A stretch of 64,000 nucleotides of DNA, taken from the NCBI GenBank assembly GCA_016081115.2, contig CM071930.1, positions 40,089,335 through 40,153,334 of the forward strand, in the 5' to 3' direction. The notes beneath the pieces are model-generated. The model was given only the letters and a program-made list of their open reading frames with translations, made no database searches and was not told the DNA's origin. The DNA comes from Rehmannia glutinosa (Eukaryota > Streptophyta > Magnoliopsida > Lamiales > Orobanchaceae). Positions 1 to 15,700 of the stretch are shown piece after piece; position 1 is the first letter of the stretch; each line of letters begins with the position of its first letter. The translations under genes were made by a program, and so were the position numbers.

Positions 1-782
1 AAAGTGCTACATAAGATTCATATGTAACACTTTAGAAATATTTTTTTCTAAGTTTTACAAAATAGAAAATGTGTTACAAAAAAATGTTACATAAGATTCA
101 TATATAACATTTTAGAAGTGTTTCTTCAAAGTGATACAAATAGAGAACTTAACGTAACACTTAGAAAAAGTGTCACTAAGAACTATTAAAAGTGATACTT
201 TAGACTATATAGGTAGCACAGACAAGTGTATTACCACAAAAAGTGATACATAATGTCTATAATAACATTTAATAGCTATTAAATAACATTTTTTGGGTGT
301 TCTTTTATGTCGACATGTTTGTAGTGTTTGTGGTGGCCACGTGGACTAACAATAACCTTACTTTCAGGCCAAGCTGTCAAAATATTACTATTCTCACTTG
401 TTTTTCGGATAACAGTTGAGATCTCCAAACACAACATAAAATCACAATTTAATAACAATAATGCAGCTCTATTGTGGTGGAATCGGAACAGCTCACAGCT
501 TGTGGCTTAACTGCAGAGCAGACATTCAGTACTAAAAATAATGACTAGTTTCTGCCCAAACTACTGCCCTTGGTATGAGCATAGTAAAGGAAAACGAAAA
601 AATCGAAAATAAACAAAATAAGTAAATACTTGAAACCTAGGCAGAATATCTGCCAAAATTACACAAGCGCTAAACAATGTTTCATTTCCTGGTAAACTAC
701 ACAAGAATGCCGTGTTACAAAAGATTCATATATTTATAATAGAGCATATATATGTATATATATATATGTCAGCTTTAAATAA

Positions 783-3700
783 CTAACTACGTGGGGGGCT
801 TGAGGAATCGGCACGATTTATTCGTTTCTTCCTATATCTCCATGCAACTTGAATTCGTCTAGCAGCAAGTCCTCTCCAGTAAGGTGATTCATACCTGCAA
901 AAGTGTGTCGAATAAACTTATGCTTTTAGAGAGTAAAATAGTTGAGAATCAGAAGTTGGTAGGTAATATTCGCATGTAGAATCAGAAATTGAGAGTGTTT
1001 TGTGAAAAAGTTGTAAAAGTGCTTATTTGTTTGTAAATGTCAAACTAGAAGCAGAATCAGAAATTTAAAGCACCCATCTCGCTGATTTTAGATTTAAAAT
1101 TAGAAACACAATTTGGTATTTGTAAACACTCCCATTATAACATCTCATAGCCAGGATAACTAAATTTGGATTTATTTTTGCATCATTATGCAGCGCAGAC
1201 ATGCGAATAGTAGTCGAATATGTGGATTTTTAATCGCAAACATATTTAAGTGTAATATAACAGGCTGCCATGTTATTCTCTGTACTATGGTAGCACTAAA
1301 AATTGCTGGGACAATGCCCCCTACATATTTTCTTAATACTCAATATCAGGCATTTTGCGAATCGATTTGACAAAAAAGAAATTACCGTATGGCCCCCTGA
1401 ACGCGTGGACTTCTCAAGAATCTTGAAAAAACACTAGTCACTTCTTCAAGATCTGCAGCTCGCAATACAAACGCTTCGACATTTGTTAAGCATCTTACCA
1501 GCCTGTTGCTCAACAATCTATGTCCTGGAATCCTTATTCTTTTTCCATCTGAAAAATAAGAGAATAGTGCTTATTTTTCACTGTCAGAAGGGGAAAAGTA
1601 GTTAGTTTGGAAGTTATTGTTAATGGTACGTATCAGAAAGGGATAATTACAAATGCTACTCTTTAAATTCGAGGTAATTACAAAAAACCCAGAGAAGTTT
1701 CAAACTACTCCTAATGTTTGATTATGTGTTTTTTAAGGGGTTAACTGTAATATTTCTATAAATGTAAAGGGAGTATTTTGGAAAAAAAAAACCTTATGAA
1801 GGGAAATATGTAAGATATCAAATCTCAAGGGGTTTTATTGTAATTTTGAAACTTCTCTGTGTTTTTCTGTAATCACCCCAAACCTCAGGGATGGTTTTTG
1901 TAATTATCCCTAATAGAAAAAGAACACATTTTCCTAAGACAGTGGGGATCATTTTTCCGAGGACTGCATTAGTATTTTTCCATTGGACAATCGAAAATGA
2001 AAATGGTGTTACATTATTACAGGCCATATAAGAAAGACAGCAAACTCGAGTTCTACCAGCCGACAAGAAAAGCGTCGATTTGTAGTTTTACCTTTATTTA
2101 CAGAAGAGTGTTCAAGGCACCAAGTAAGAAGTTCTTCTCCACAAACATCCCCTTCAGACAATGGAACAACAATCAGATCTTCCCCAATGCTCTCCATTTT
2201 TCCCCGAATTATAAACACCATTTTATCAACAAGACCACCGCGGAATAAGGTTTTGCTGCCTTTGATATATGTTTTGGTCCTTAGCCTCTGACATATAGCA
2301 TCTATGATAGGTTCATCCAACAGTTGAAATATTCGGACCTGTAAACGTCAAGATGAACAAAATTCATCAGAGAGAATCTGAACTCCTTTGGATCATTATG
2401 GTGCTCCGCACTAGGAAAAAAATGATTTTATGGTAGTTTTTGTAATAAAACATACTTTCTTGACGAATTTAAAAGATGACGCCTTATTTCTCTTTGAAGG
2501 TCTTCTGGTAAATTCTCCATTAGCATTTCTTCGTTTACTCCCCTAGTGGCCGCCCAATTAAAGCGTTCGAGTCTCGGACTTGCCTGCATGAAAAAGGCAT
2601 CATACACACCCACTACAAGAAAAAACCAATTTACATACAGAAAAATTTGTAAGGAAGTATTTAGATATTTGTAAAGTGTAGTTATAAATCATTGTAGGTA
2701 AATATTTACCAACAAAATCTAAAATTATTGGTAAATACCTACAATATTTATGTCAGTAAATTTAAAAACTAATGGTGATTTGTCGGTATAGTTTGGGGGA
2801 ATAGATTATTTCTTTTATTTGTCGGTATTTTGTAGGTAACTGTAAGATTTAATGAAAAAATGATTTTTGACCGTAAATTATGTCGGTAAACTGGAACTTT
2901 TGGTAGTGACACATGCAACTACATTATATCAAATTTGGGTCCATCACAACTGAAAAATCAAAGATACTAAAATTTATTTCTTATCAGCTTGAATAATTGC
3001 AGGCTTCAATTTTATACTTCTTTAGTCTAACATGGATATGCTGAACTCTTAGAATCAATGGAATAAGACATCGACCAAAGAGGTATGCGTAGAAACAATT
3101 ATTTAATTTGAACCGAAATAGAAAGATGAAACATTAAAAAAATATCGTCACTCAGCAAAAGAAATATGGAACCTTCTGAGTTCTTCAGGCAAACGACGAT
3201 GGCTCATCCACTGCTCGACATCACGTCGTCTTAAAGACATTTCTAACCTCCTGAAGGAAAAATGAATATAAAGTACACTAATCAAAGCTAGATTTTCAGT
3301 TGAGAAGATAAAAAATAAACAATGCACATTAGTAAACTGGATAAGAGTGTGTTGTGTTGTGTTGTGTGGGAGAAGTCAATTACTATTATCTAAAGCATAA
3401 ACTAATTAGAAGAAATGAAAATGTAAATTCCAGCAAATTTAATGCGAATGCAAAGAAAAGTCACATGTATAGATTGAGACTAAAAGTTCTACCTGCGTCC
3501 GAGAGCCTGGAGAAAATTCTGCATATTTCCAATCAACAGAGCAAAAAGTAGGAGGCCTACCCCTATGATGGCCATAGTGAAAAGAACTTCCCACACAAAA
3601 TAGCTTGGAACTTGATTTCCAGCAAGGGTACTAATTTGCTTAAAAAACAAACACAAGATGGATTTAAATTAGTGAACTAAAACATAAAAAGGAAAGTACG

Positions 3701-6700
3701 ACATAACTTATCATGTTAGAATGAACTTAAATGGCATGTAAATCTATGTTCAAGGCAAATAAAAGAAATTTACTCATGCTACAATCTAATGTCCCTCAAG
3801 TAAAATTTTGTGAGAAATCGAAAAGCACAGAATCAACCTTTTATGCTTTTTCTAACTCCATTTCCATAAAAAATAAAATTAGTTTTATCAAATAACGGTA
3901 CCTGGAACCCCCAAAACAACGAGTAGACGTATCTTGTCACTATACTTGTGTGTGTGGTTAGATTGACTGCATTTTGATATATTCCAAAGTCAAAACCATC
4001 TTTCCCAAAACAAGCAGTTGCATTTACATTGTTTTTCCAAAGCTCCCATGTGGGATCAAGCCTGAATCTCTCATGTCCATCTCCATGGCCGCAATCGAGG
4101 AACTCCATACACTTTTTGATCTTGCTGTCACGACAGGCATCTCGAAAGCATTGGTTGACCCTCTACATATAGAAGTAAACTAAGATAAAAGTCAAGATCC
4201 CACAAATGCAAAGCCACAATCAAGAGCGGAGCCAGAAAAAAAATTTGGGGCAATACACGAAAGTGGGGTAGGCCGGATAAAAAATTATCAGAAAATCGTA
4301 TAAATTATAACTAATTTTTTTAAAAAAAAAATTCTAGTGTAAAATTTTAAAAAAAAATGGGGGGTGGGCTATGGCCCAGGTTGGCCCCCTCCCTCCGCCC
4401 TTGGCCACCATGATGTTGCTCTTGATGTATTGACAAGTGTCGCATGTTTATGAGAATAAGGAGTATATTTGCAAACAATTAAAAGAAGTGATTTTCAGCT
4501 TTTGGCCAAAAACATAAATAGTTTTAGTGGTTTCAAATGCCAACTTCTGCTTCTCGATTCTACATAATTTAATCAAAATCTAAAAGCAGGGGAATGGTGC
4601 TTTAGATTTATGATTCTGTTTCTAGTTTGACTTTTGCAGGCAAATAAAGCACTTTTACAACTTATTCACCAGACATTCCCTTTTAACTTAATCAAGTTTT
4701 ATCTTCTATTTGCAAACGCTACCAACTTATGATTCTAAACTACTTTTCAATTATGTTACAATAAATCACTTTCTCTAAAAGCATAACTTTTTGCAAACAC
4801 TCCCTAAAAACACCAATAAGATAAAAAAACCATCAAAATTTTCGGAGGAACCAAATGAATAATGCTTTTAAACTCGAAAACCGACCTGTAGGCCAAAGAG
4901 ATACCAGCATGAGCCAACCACATGGCTAGCTAAAACAAAGGTAAGAAGATTTATGACAAAGTTCGCCCAGGCGGACTCGAAAATGAAGCCAGTTGGAGAC
5001 GGACCAGCAACCAACGGTAAGAATCTGTATAGCCTGGGAATATACTGAACAAGAATGGCTGCTCGTAGAAGATTTTTTGCATAATTTGCACCAGATGCTC
5101 CCACGGAATCAGGTAGGATCAATAATATAATAATCTACAGAAAGCAAATAATCCACTTTTAGTAGCTTTCGCATTAGTTTGGTAAAATTTGACCACTTAA
5201 TATAACTCATGGAATCCAAGAAAAGAAATTGGCCACATTCTAAAATGTCCTATACAGTGATCACAACATATATAATCATGCAGCAGAAAGGTAAGGGCAA
5301 GATAGATGCTTACTTGTGGCAGGGGCAGTACAACAAAGAAATCAATGATAAAATATCCAAAAAGATAATTCCGGGCGATTCTTTTAGGATCGTCAACTAA
5401 ATCTCCAGCTCCCATGACTCTAGATTCAGGAGCAACATAAGCTAGTCTGAACTGCAAAATGACGGTATATCTTCACTTGTTAAAAATGTGATAGACAAAT
5501 ATCATTATATAATCTTTCTTCACATGGTAATTATCTATGATGCTCAGACCCTTTATTTCAGGAGGTGTATCCGTGTCGACACGACACGACACGGGACACG
5601 TGTTAGATCCTCCAAAAAAAAATCGGGCACGCCACTTTCATCATTAATCTAGTCTGATGTCATTTTGGTGCTTTTGGTTGATGTTATTTTATTCAAGATG
5701 GCTTATTTTTCTTTTTTTTTTTTCGTCACTTTTGGGACATGCAAGTTTAATATGTTTCAAGTTTTAATTATTTTGTTCAAATTACATATATTGCGTATAA
5801 ATGTCGTATTAAAAAGTGTAATATTATATCCAATATTTATTAAAAGAATCTCAATTTTTTTTGGCCGTGTCCCCGTGTCGGTGTCCAAAATTTGGGTCCT
5901 TTTTGGCGCTGTCCTAAATTTTAGACAAAAAAATATCCGACACTAGGATATGTACCAGTGTCTGACACCCCTGTCCGAGTTCGAGCAGCATAGGTATTTA
6001 CCATATGCTCTATAAGAGAGTAATAGAACAAGACAAAAATCTTCACCCTCATTATTATCCAAAATTGGAGTAGCAAAAACAATAACAGAAGGCTGCAACA
6101 CAATTCCGAGTGAATACATGTACCTGAAGGAGGATATGGATCAAGTAAATGAAGTCAGTCATGCTCCTCAAGACGACAATTGTTGTTGTCATGGGCCAAT
6201 TCAATACTATGCACTTGTTATCCTGGGGAAGATAGTGTCATTAAAGTTGAGACATGAGAGTTTGTTCATCACCTTCTGAATTATAGATGAAAAATGTGGG
6301 CAGTAACTTCAAGGATGAAAATTAGCAGAGATTATTAGAATGGCATCAGTTGAAAATGTTGGAATTGGTCTTTGATAAATGGGGTGTTGACCCGATTTTG
6401 ACCAATTAATTAAGTGGTTTCCATTTGTGAAAAATGGAATTAAATTATTTGTAAAAATTCTACTAAGAAAGTAGATGAGAATGGCATTTGGAATTTCTCA
6501 AAACCGATTCCGGGTGAATGAGAAATTAATGCAAGAAGTTAGCCACTTAATACAAACAAATGGTATGGAAAATGGGAAATGTGGGGGAGGAGAGATGCTC
6601 CATCCCACATAGGAAAAAGGAGGTAAAGTTGCACACTTTATTTATCCTAAGTTGGACAAATGGGTTTGGGCCCTTGGGGCACCCAAGTTTTTAAAGGGGA

Positions 6701-9700
6701 GAGGACCTACATGCTTGTGGGTTTGGTCAGCAGCACTTACCGCGGCAGCGCGCGCCGGCCGGCCCGGCTGGGTCGGGCTTGGGCTTGGGCTTGGGCTTCA
6801 AGGCCCTTATTCTTTTGGACCAAAAACCTTTAAAACATTAAAATATTTAATTAATTTTTGTAATTAATTAAAAAGAGTTCAACAGGAAAAACTTTCGCCC
6901 CGCACAAGACGGGCGGGAGCACGCCTGCGTGCCTGGGTCGTCTTGGTCCGAAAGTTTGAGCACAAGACGCGCGGCAAAGCAGGCGGCGCACGCCCGTGCG
7001 TCTAGCCGTGCTCCCCAGAAAGCAGTGCGTCATTGATCAAAAAGGTGTCTTTTCGAGCCAAAAGACATGTTCCTTCCATACGGGCGCGTCTAAAGCCTAT
7101 AAAAATCGATCCCTGGTGAGTGAAAAACACACGAAAAACTCGGATAATAACGAGTCATTTGCATCATACGAGCATATTGATTTTCCCTTTCGTTCAAAGC
7201 TTGAAAGTTCGAACTTTTTGTTGTTATTTGTGTTTCGAGTTTCCAAGTCTTTGTAAACTCGAGACGTAAAAGTCGTTGTATCTTAGAGGCGAACGCCGGA
7301 AGCGTAAGCACTTTCGGTGTACGGGCGTTTTCGTCTTGCTGAGACCGACCAAATCGGCCTCGACTTAAACCTTACACTAAATCCGGCCATTTTTAAAACG
7401 AAACCTTTCCACATAAATTTTACCCTACAATCGCAAGACGAAAATCTCGTTAATCCTACGTTTTGTTGAAGACGATGGCATCGATTCAATCTCGTTCACA
7501 CCCATGGCATTTCTTTGCTCCGCTCACGGCGAAAAGCCACCCAAGTTTTTCTCGGGTGCCGACTTCAAACGTTGGCAACGAGAAGATCTTTTTCTACCTC
7601 ACTACTTTGGGGTTGGCTCGTTTCTAAAGGACCCCCCTACGAGTTGAAGAAGACGAAGTTGACAACAAAGGAGAATCGTTTGTGGATGCTTGGCATGCCG
7701 GCGATTTTCTATGTCGCAACTACGTGAAGCGGGCAGACGACACTCTCTACAATGCCTATAGACGTTGAAGACGCCCAAGGAATGTGGCAATCCTTGGAGA
7801 AGAAATACAAGGCGGAAGATCGGACAAAGAAATTTGTTGTCGGCAAATTCTTGGAGTACAAGATGGTTGACACCAAGGCGGTGATCACCAAGTTCGGGAG
7901 ATTCAAATCATCCTTCACGACTTAGTGTATGCGAAGGGATGCTTTTGAATGAATCCTTTCAAGTGGCGCAATTATCGAAAAGTTGCCGCAATTGTGGAAG
8001 GACTTCAAAACTACCTCAAGCACAAGCGCGCAAAGAGATGGGGCTTGAGGATCGATTGTTCGGCCCATCGAAGAAGACAACCGGAAATCGGTTAAAACCG
8101 ATAAATCTGGAATGGAGGCTAAGGGCCAATCTTGCCGAAGTCGAGCACTAGCAAGAAACGTAAGCACTCGGGAAGGAGAAAGGCAAGGCCAAAAAGTTCA
8201 AGCGGAAATTGCTACAATTGTGGCAAACCGAACCACATGGCGAAGGATTGCCGACACCCAAAGAAGGGCAATCAAGGTGGCAACCAACAAGCGATGTGAC
8301 GGAGGACAAGTCGGTTCAATAGACTTGTTTCTGAGCTCGATCTCTCTCGTTGTTGTGTTTGAAGCCGATATGGTGGATAACCCTTGAGGAGTGGTGGATA
8401 GATATCAGGGGCTACTCGTCACATTTGTGCCGATAAGGAGATGTTCTCCCCCTACACTCCGATTAATGGAAGAAAGTTGTTCATGGGAACTCCTCGACTT
8501 CCAACATCGTTGGGCTTGGAAAGGTGGTGCTCAAGATGACTTCCGGAAGGAGCTTACGCTTGTAGATGTCTTTGCATGTCCCGGACATCCGCAAGAACTT
8601 GGTTTCCGGTCCGTTGCTTAGCAAGGCCGGATTTAAAGCAAGTGTTTGAGTCCGATAAGTTTGTAATGACCAAGAATGGTCGGTTTTATGTAAAGGTTAC
8701 CTTGATAAGGGGGCCTGTTCAAAATGTCTCGTAATCTGCTTTTCCGCCAAGAGGCGAAGAATAAAAACGTTATACGGTTAACTTGTTGGATTGTTCTAAT
8801 TTATGGCATGATAGATTAGGACACGTAAACTTCAACACAATTAAAGGTTAGTGAATGCGGAATTAATACCTACGTTTAAAACCGATTCACAAGACAAATG
8901 CGAAATTTGTGTTGAAGCAAAATAGCGGCAATCGTTTCATTCGGTAATGAGAAGTACCAAACCACTCGAGTTAATTCATACGGATGTGTGTGACTTAAAA
9001 CTTGTGCAAACTCGAGGTGGGAAAAAGTACTTCATAACGTTTATAGACGATTGCACAAGATATTGTTATGTATATCTTTTGAAAAGCAAAGATGAAGCTT
9101 TAGTAGCTTTTAAAACTTATAAGAATGAAGTTGAAAATCACTTAATCGAGAAAATTAAGATGATTCGAAGTGATAGAGGCGGAGAGTATGTTGCTCCGTT
9201 TGAAGAATTTTGCTCGGAAGCGGGTATAATTCATCAAACGACCGTGACCTTACTCACCTCAATCAAATGGTGTTGCGAACGCAAGAATCGTACTCTTAAG
9301 GAGATGATGAATGCAATGTTGCTAAGTTCGCTTACCCCAAAATTTGTGGGGGAAGCCATACTTTCTGCGAACTACATTCTTAATAAGATCCCACACAAAG
9401 GTAAAAATGAAACTCCATATGAGTTATGGAAGGACGAAACCGTCATACAAATACCTTAAAGTGTGGGGGTGTTTGGCTAAAGTCAAGTACTAAGCCAAAA
9501 CAAGTAAGAATCGGTCCGAAGACGATCAATTGTGCTTTCATTGGATATGCTAACAATAGTAGTGCATATCGCTTTTTAGTGCACAAGTCGGCTATTCTGA
9601 TATAAATGAAGGTATGATCATTGAATCAAGGAAATCTTTTATTCTTCGAGAATATCTTTCCGAACAAAGAACGGAAAGAAGAAAGTTCGAGTAAACGGAC

Positions 9701-12700
9701 TTATGAAACCGCAAGGTTACCTCAAAGTGATGATGAAGAGGAACCAAGACGCAAAGTTGAAAAGGACAAAAGTAGCTAAGTCTTTTTGGTCCCGATTTTC
9801 TAACTTATATGTTAGAAAACGAACCCCGAACTATTCAAGAAGCACTCGTCTAGTCCGAAGCTCCTCTCTCGGAAAGAAGCTATCAATAATGAGATAGATT
9901 ACATCATGCAAAATCACACTGGGAGTTGGTTGATCTCCCCGGTTGCAAGCCTTTGGGATGCAAGTGGATCCTTAAAAGGAAGTATAAAGCAGATGGATCT
10001 ATTGACAAGTATAAAGCCCGATTGGTAGCTAAAGGGTTTAGACAAAAGGAGGGATATGATTTCTTCGATACATATTCTCCTCGTCACGAGGATTACGTCC
10101 ATTCGTGTTCTCATTGCTATTGCAGACTTTGCATAACTCGAGATACATCAAATGGACGTGAAAACCGCCTTCTTGAATGGGGAACTTGAAGAGGAAATTT
10201 ATATGGAACAACCCGAGGGGTACATTGCACGGCCAAGAGCGAAAGGTGTGTAAACTTGTTAAGTCACTTTATGGACTAAAACAAGCACCAAAGCAATGGC
10301 ACGAAAAGTTTGACTCGACTATGAAGTCAAACGGTTTCAAGATAAATGAATGTGACAAGTGCGTCTACATTAAAGGTACTACAAATGATTACGTCATAGT
10401 ATGCCTTTATGTAGATGATATGTTGATTATGGGAAGTAGTCATGATTTAATCATGAAGACTAAGAACATGTTAAAGAAGAACTTTGACATGAAAGATATG
10501 GGATTATCGATGTTATATTAGGGATTAAAATCTCAGAACTTGGATGGAATTGTCTTTGTCACAGCCCCATTATGTCGAAAGCATACTCGGGAGGTTTAAT
10601 GCTTTTGACAAATCGCTCGGCTAAGACACTGTAGATCTAAGTCTACACTTGGCCAAGAATAGAGGCGAACAGTTTCTCATTTGGAATATGCAAGAGTAAT
10701 TGGCGGTCGATGTACTTAACGAATCACACGCCCGGCACATTGCATATTCAGTGAGTAAACTAAGTAGATTCACAAGTAACCCAAGTACGGATCACTGGAA
10801 AGTCGTGACAAGTGGTACTTAGATATTTAAAGTATACCATGAACTATGGAATACTTTATACAAGATATATCCGGCAGTGATTAGAAGGATCTTTGTGATG
10901 CCAATCGATATCGACACAAAAGACTCCAAGTCCACAAGTGGATTTGTTTTCACACAATAGGTGGAGGAGCGGTGTCATGAAGTCTTCTAAGCAGACGTGC
11001 ATAGCTCGATCCACTATGGAATCCGAGTTCATTGCTTTGGATAAAGTCGAGAAGAAGCGAGAATGGCTTAGAAACTTCTTAGAGGATATTCCTTGTTGGA
11101 ATAAGCTTTGTACTTTCTTTGTTATGATACATCGTGATAGTCAATCAAAGAATCGGAAGGGCACAAAGCAAAGATGTATAATGGTAAGTCTACAGACATA
11201 TACGTCGGAGACACAATACCATTAGACAAAGTTGATTTCGAATGGGGTTATTTCGGTTGACTACGCAAGTCAAAGGAAGGAAACCTTGCGGATCCGCTTA
11301 CAAAAGGCATAAATCGAGATCAATTGTATAAATTAAGGGGAATGGGTTTAAAATCCACAACTTAAAGAATGTTCATAGCGGTAACCCAACCATGTGAATT
11401 GGAGATCCCAAGACTTGGTTCAATGGGACAACTAAGTTATGAATGTTCAAATTTGAACACTTGAAAATGTGTTACCTCATTCTCGATACATCCAGTGTAT
11501 TTAAACCGCCTTTGAATGTGGTGAGATTAAGTTTAAGACTTTTAATGATTCCTATACCGAAAGATGGAGTATTTGCAGATACTCTTCAATAGGAGATCAT
11601 ATAAGTGAGAAGTAATGGCCGCTTCAAATGAAACACTTATGAATCTAAGATATGGTCCAGGGCGAAATGGACACAACGTGAGAGAACAAGTGTTAGAGTT
11701 GTTATTGTGTAAATCTTGTTGTCTTGGTTTACACAAACGGTGAGTAGTTCAAGACATCGCGTCACTAAGCAGCCTAGTAAATCCGATAGTACTTTACTAA
11801 GGAAGGTTCAAAGCCACAAGCTACCTATCTCGATGCAATAACGATTCGCCGAGACTTTCAAGCTTAATCTGCATACACGCATGCATTAATTTTCATTCAT
11901 GTGGGGATTGTTGGAATTGGTCTTTGATAAATGGGGGTGTTGACCCGATTTTGACCAATTAATTAAGTGGTTTCCATTTGTGAAAAATGGAATTAAATTA
12001 TTTGTAAAAATTCTACTAAGAGAGTAGATGAGAATGACATTTGGAATTTCTCAAAACCGATTCCAGGGTGAATGAGAAATTAATGCAAGAAGTTAGCCAC
12101 TTAATACAAATAAATGGTATGGAAAATGGGAAATGTGGGGGAGGAGAGATGCTCCATCCCACATAGGAAAAAGGAGGTAAAGTTGCACATTTTATTTATC
12201 CTAAGTTGGACAAATGGGTTTGGGCCCTTGGGGGCACCAAGTTTTTAAAGGGGAGAGGACCTACATGCTTGTGGGTTTGGTCAGCACACACGCGCGCGTG
12301 CAGCGCCGGCTCGGCCTCGGCCGGCCCGGGTCCGCCTGGGTCGGGCTGGGCAAGGCCCTTATTCTTTTGGACCAAAAACCTTTAAAACATTAAAATATTT
12401 AATTAATTTTTGTAATTAATTAAAAGAGTTCAACTGGGAAAAACTTTCGGCCCAGCACGGCAAAGGGGGGGCGGTCGGTCGTGCTACCGCCGAGGGTCTC
12501 GCGCCTATACGCACGGGCAGGCGCACGCCCGTGCGCCGGGTCGGCTTGGTGCCGAAAGTTTGAGCCTCATACAAGACGGCAAAGCGGCGCACGCCGTGCG
12601 TCTTGTAAAGCCGTGCTCCAAGAAAAAGTGCCTGCTCGATCAAAAGGTGTCTTTTCGAGCCAAAAGACATGTTCCTTCCATACGGGGGCGTCTAAAGCCT

Positions 12701-15700
12701 ATAAAAATCGATCCTGGTGACCGAAAAACACACGAAAAACTCGGATAATAACTGATCATTTGCATCATACGAGCATATTGATTTTCCCTTTCGTTCAAAG
12801 CTTGAAAGTTCGAACTTTTTGTTGTTTTGTGTTTCGAGTTTCAAGTCTTGTAAACTCGAGACGTAAAAGTCGTTGTATCTTAGAGGCGAACGCCAGGAAC
12901 CGTAAGCACTCGATTATGCGGGCGTTTTTTCGTCTTGCGGAGATCGATCCGAAATCGGCCTCGACTTAAACCTTACACTAAATCCGGCCATTTTTCGAAA
13001 ACAAACCTTTCCACATAAATTTTACCCTACGTAAAAATATTATAGGTAAACTAGAAGAGAACGATTGCATGCACCATATTTAGAAGCATTGCATGTGAGC
13101 ATCCGAATAATCGAGAAATTATTAATTTATCAATTATAGAGTGTATTTACGACTCAATAAATATACACTTAATCACCCAAACATTTAAAGCCAATCTAGT
13201 CAATTGAATATGAATTAATCCGGTGTATTAACAATTCGATGAACATATATTTGAAAAATAAAAAACTTGATTGCATTGCACCAATTTATTAATTGAATAT
13301 AAACTAATTCAAATGTATTTACAATTCAATGAAATACATTTAGTAAAGATTCATCTTATTTTACCAACTTAAACAATTGAATATGAATTTAATCTACTAA
13401 TATACATTACATAAAAAAATAAATTCATTGTCTTGCATTAACTTAATTTAAATGTATTCAACGAATTAAATTAAAATTAGTATTTACATGAACGAACATA
13501 CGATCTTCCCGTATTTCATAGTTATTATTACAATTGTTACACATTTCTAGATGTTTAATAAACTATAGTTATTGATATCTATGAAGTTTCTAAGAAGATA
13601 AATGACATTAGGGCTGCAAATGAACCAAGCCGCTCGTGAGCTATTCGGAGCTCGATTCGATAAAAACTCGTTCGAGTTCGTTTAATGAGGCTCGTTAAAA
13701 TAAACGAATCAAACTCAAACTTAGAGATATTGGTTCGTTAGCTCGTGAACATGCTCGTTAGTAAGCTCGATAGTAGGCTCGTATAAATTAAACTAATAAT
13801 TTGACTTTAATTTTAATTTTTCATACTTTTACTTATGATAATATAAAAATATTTCAATAAACTTATTTGTTTGAATAAAATTATAAGTTTTAGTAAATAT
13901 ATTATGCGTTTTAGATATATATAATTTTATTTTTGTAATAAATTGAAGAATAATTTAATTTATAATTAATATTTACTAAGCTCGTTTAGGCTCGATTAAG
14001 CTCGAAAAAGTTCGTGAGCCATCAATATGTTCGATAAATTCAGGCTCGAGTTCGACTCGATAATAAACGAGTCAAACTCAAACACTCAAAAGTTCGGCTC
14101 GGTTCGGTTCGATTGCAGCCCTAAATGACATATTTCTAGAAAAATATCGAAAAAATTCGATCTAGGAAGTATTTGAACTGTTTGTTTCTAGATATCTCTA
14201 TATATAATTTAAAGTATTTAAAATTTGAGAAAATTATATGAATGGTACCACAAAGTTATATAATTATTTTAAAACATTATGATTTAGAAAAAGTAATAAC
14301 TTAGTCTATTAGCCCATTGGGACCATAAAAAATGTTACATATATAATAGAGGTTATAATTAGAGGTGTCAAATGGGCGGGCCAAGATCGCCCAAAAGAAA
14401 AATCTGGTTGGGTAGGACCAAACAAGATTGGGCCATTATTTTTGGAGCCCACCCACAAAAATACATCGAGAAAATCGGCCAACCGGGCCATCGATTTTCG
14501 GGCCAAAAAGTCCGGCTCATTTTGGGTTTTAGAGCCCAGTCCGGTGCTTTTACCAGGCCGGGCGAAATTGACATCTCTAGTTATAATGATCAAGTATTAA
14601 TTTTCAACGGCTTCTTTATAAGTGAACAAACATCTAAGGGGAATATAGTTAATGATGAGTTGACAAGAATGGAATAAGAAAAACAATAACAACAAACAGA
14701 AGCTTACCTGCTGTACACATAACAGAAAAAAGAATAACGGGTCTAAGAATACTGCAAACAAGCAAGAAATCACAAAGAACTTGTTCCACTGCTGAACAAC
14801 TCTTGTGTGAGGATTCATGACTCCAGGAATATAAGGATGCAGAAACGAACACATTCTCTTTGCCCATCCTTTTGCATCTCCATAGAGCATATTGTGAAAC
14901 TGCAAAAATGGTGCAGGAAATTTACGAGTGCATTGACTGAATATGGTATGTAGAAAGCATACAATGGCAATTGAAAATATTGGGAACATATAGGCAGCAA
15001 GAATAACCTCAATGGGAATGACAAATTATTACAACAATAAACCAAGTTAATGAGATATATTAAACTTACGAAGCCATCGCTTATATGAAAAAAACTTGCC
15101 TTAATATTTATTGGCCTCAGAATTTAGACTAATAAAAGAAATGCCTCAGAAACAATTCAGGCATAGGAAGAATGGAAAAGTACAATGTATTTGGTAGTCC
15201 ATCCCAAACAACAAAATGGAACAATCTTATTGTCAAGCATGTCTGAATCTTAATTCACTGGAAATTGCATTAAACTACCAAAAAATGTCATGTTTGTTGT
15301 CAACAAGCATGACAGTTCGTGTTCCACAGAGGACTTCTATTATTATATCATCGATCTTCCATTTAAGACGTATGTTTTGAGAAAAAAACCTGCTGAAGTT
15401 ATCCGATGTCATGGAAGCAAGTGATCGTGTGGAGAACACTATAGTGGTACAAAAACATGGTTAAGCCATAAACCATAAAGGAGGATAGTTAGGGGAGTGT
15501 TTGCAATAAAAAAAAAAAAAAAGTGATTCTCAGCTTTTGGCTGAAAAAAATCATTTTTAGTTTTTGCAAATGTCAACTTCCGCTTTATTTAATCAGAATC
15601 TAAAAGCAGGGAAATATGTGCTTTAGGTTTCTAATTCTGTTTCTGGTTTAACTTTAACAAACAAATATGCACTTTTACAACTTTTTCACCAAACACTCTC

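Larger units (their letters stand above)
6357..13031 (+). mobile_element. Degenerate Ty1/copia retrotransposon, antisense in CNGC intron 2
   Basis: Two LTRs flank remnants in copia order: gag, zinc knuckle, protease, integrase, reverse transcriptase, RNase H, all on the plus strand and therefore antisense to the channel. It makes up most of the 8.5-kb intron. Frames are broken by many stops and indels, and the LTRs differ by substitutions and indels, so it is old and immobile. I could not find a tRNA-iMet primer site after the left LTR. Flanking bases GAAAA and TAAAA could be a worn target duplication. Confidence 0.9.

Noticed and set aside
14309..14677. Frames of 94-101 codons on both strands
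   Set aside because: Entirely explained by the hAT MITE at 14360-14579.
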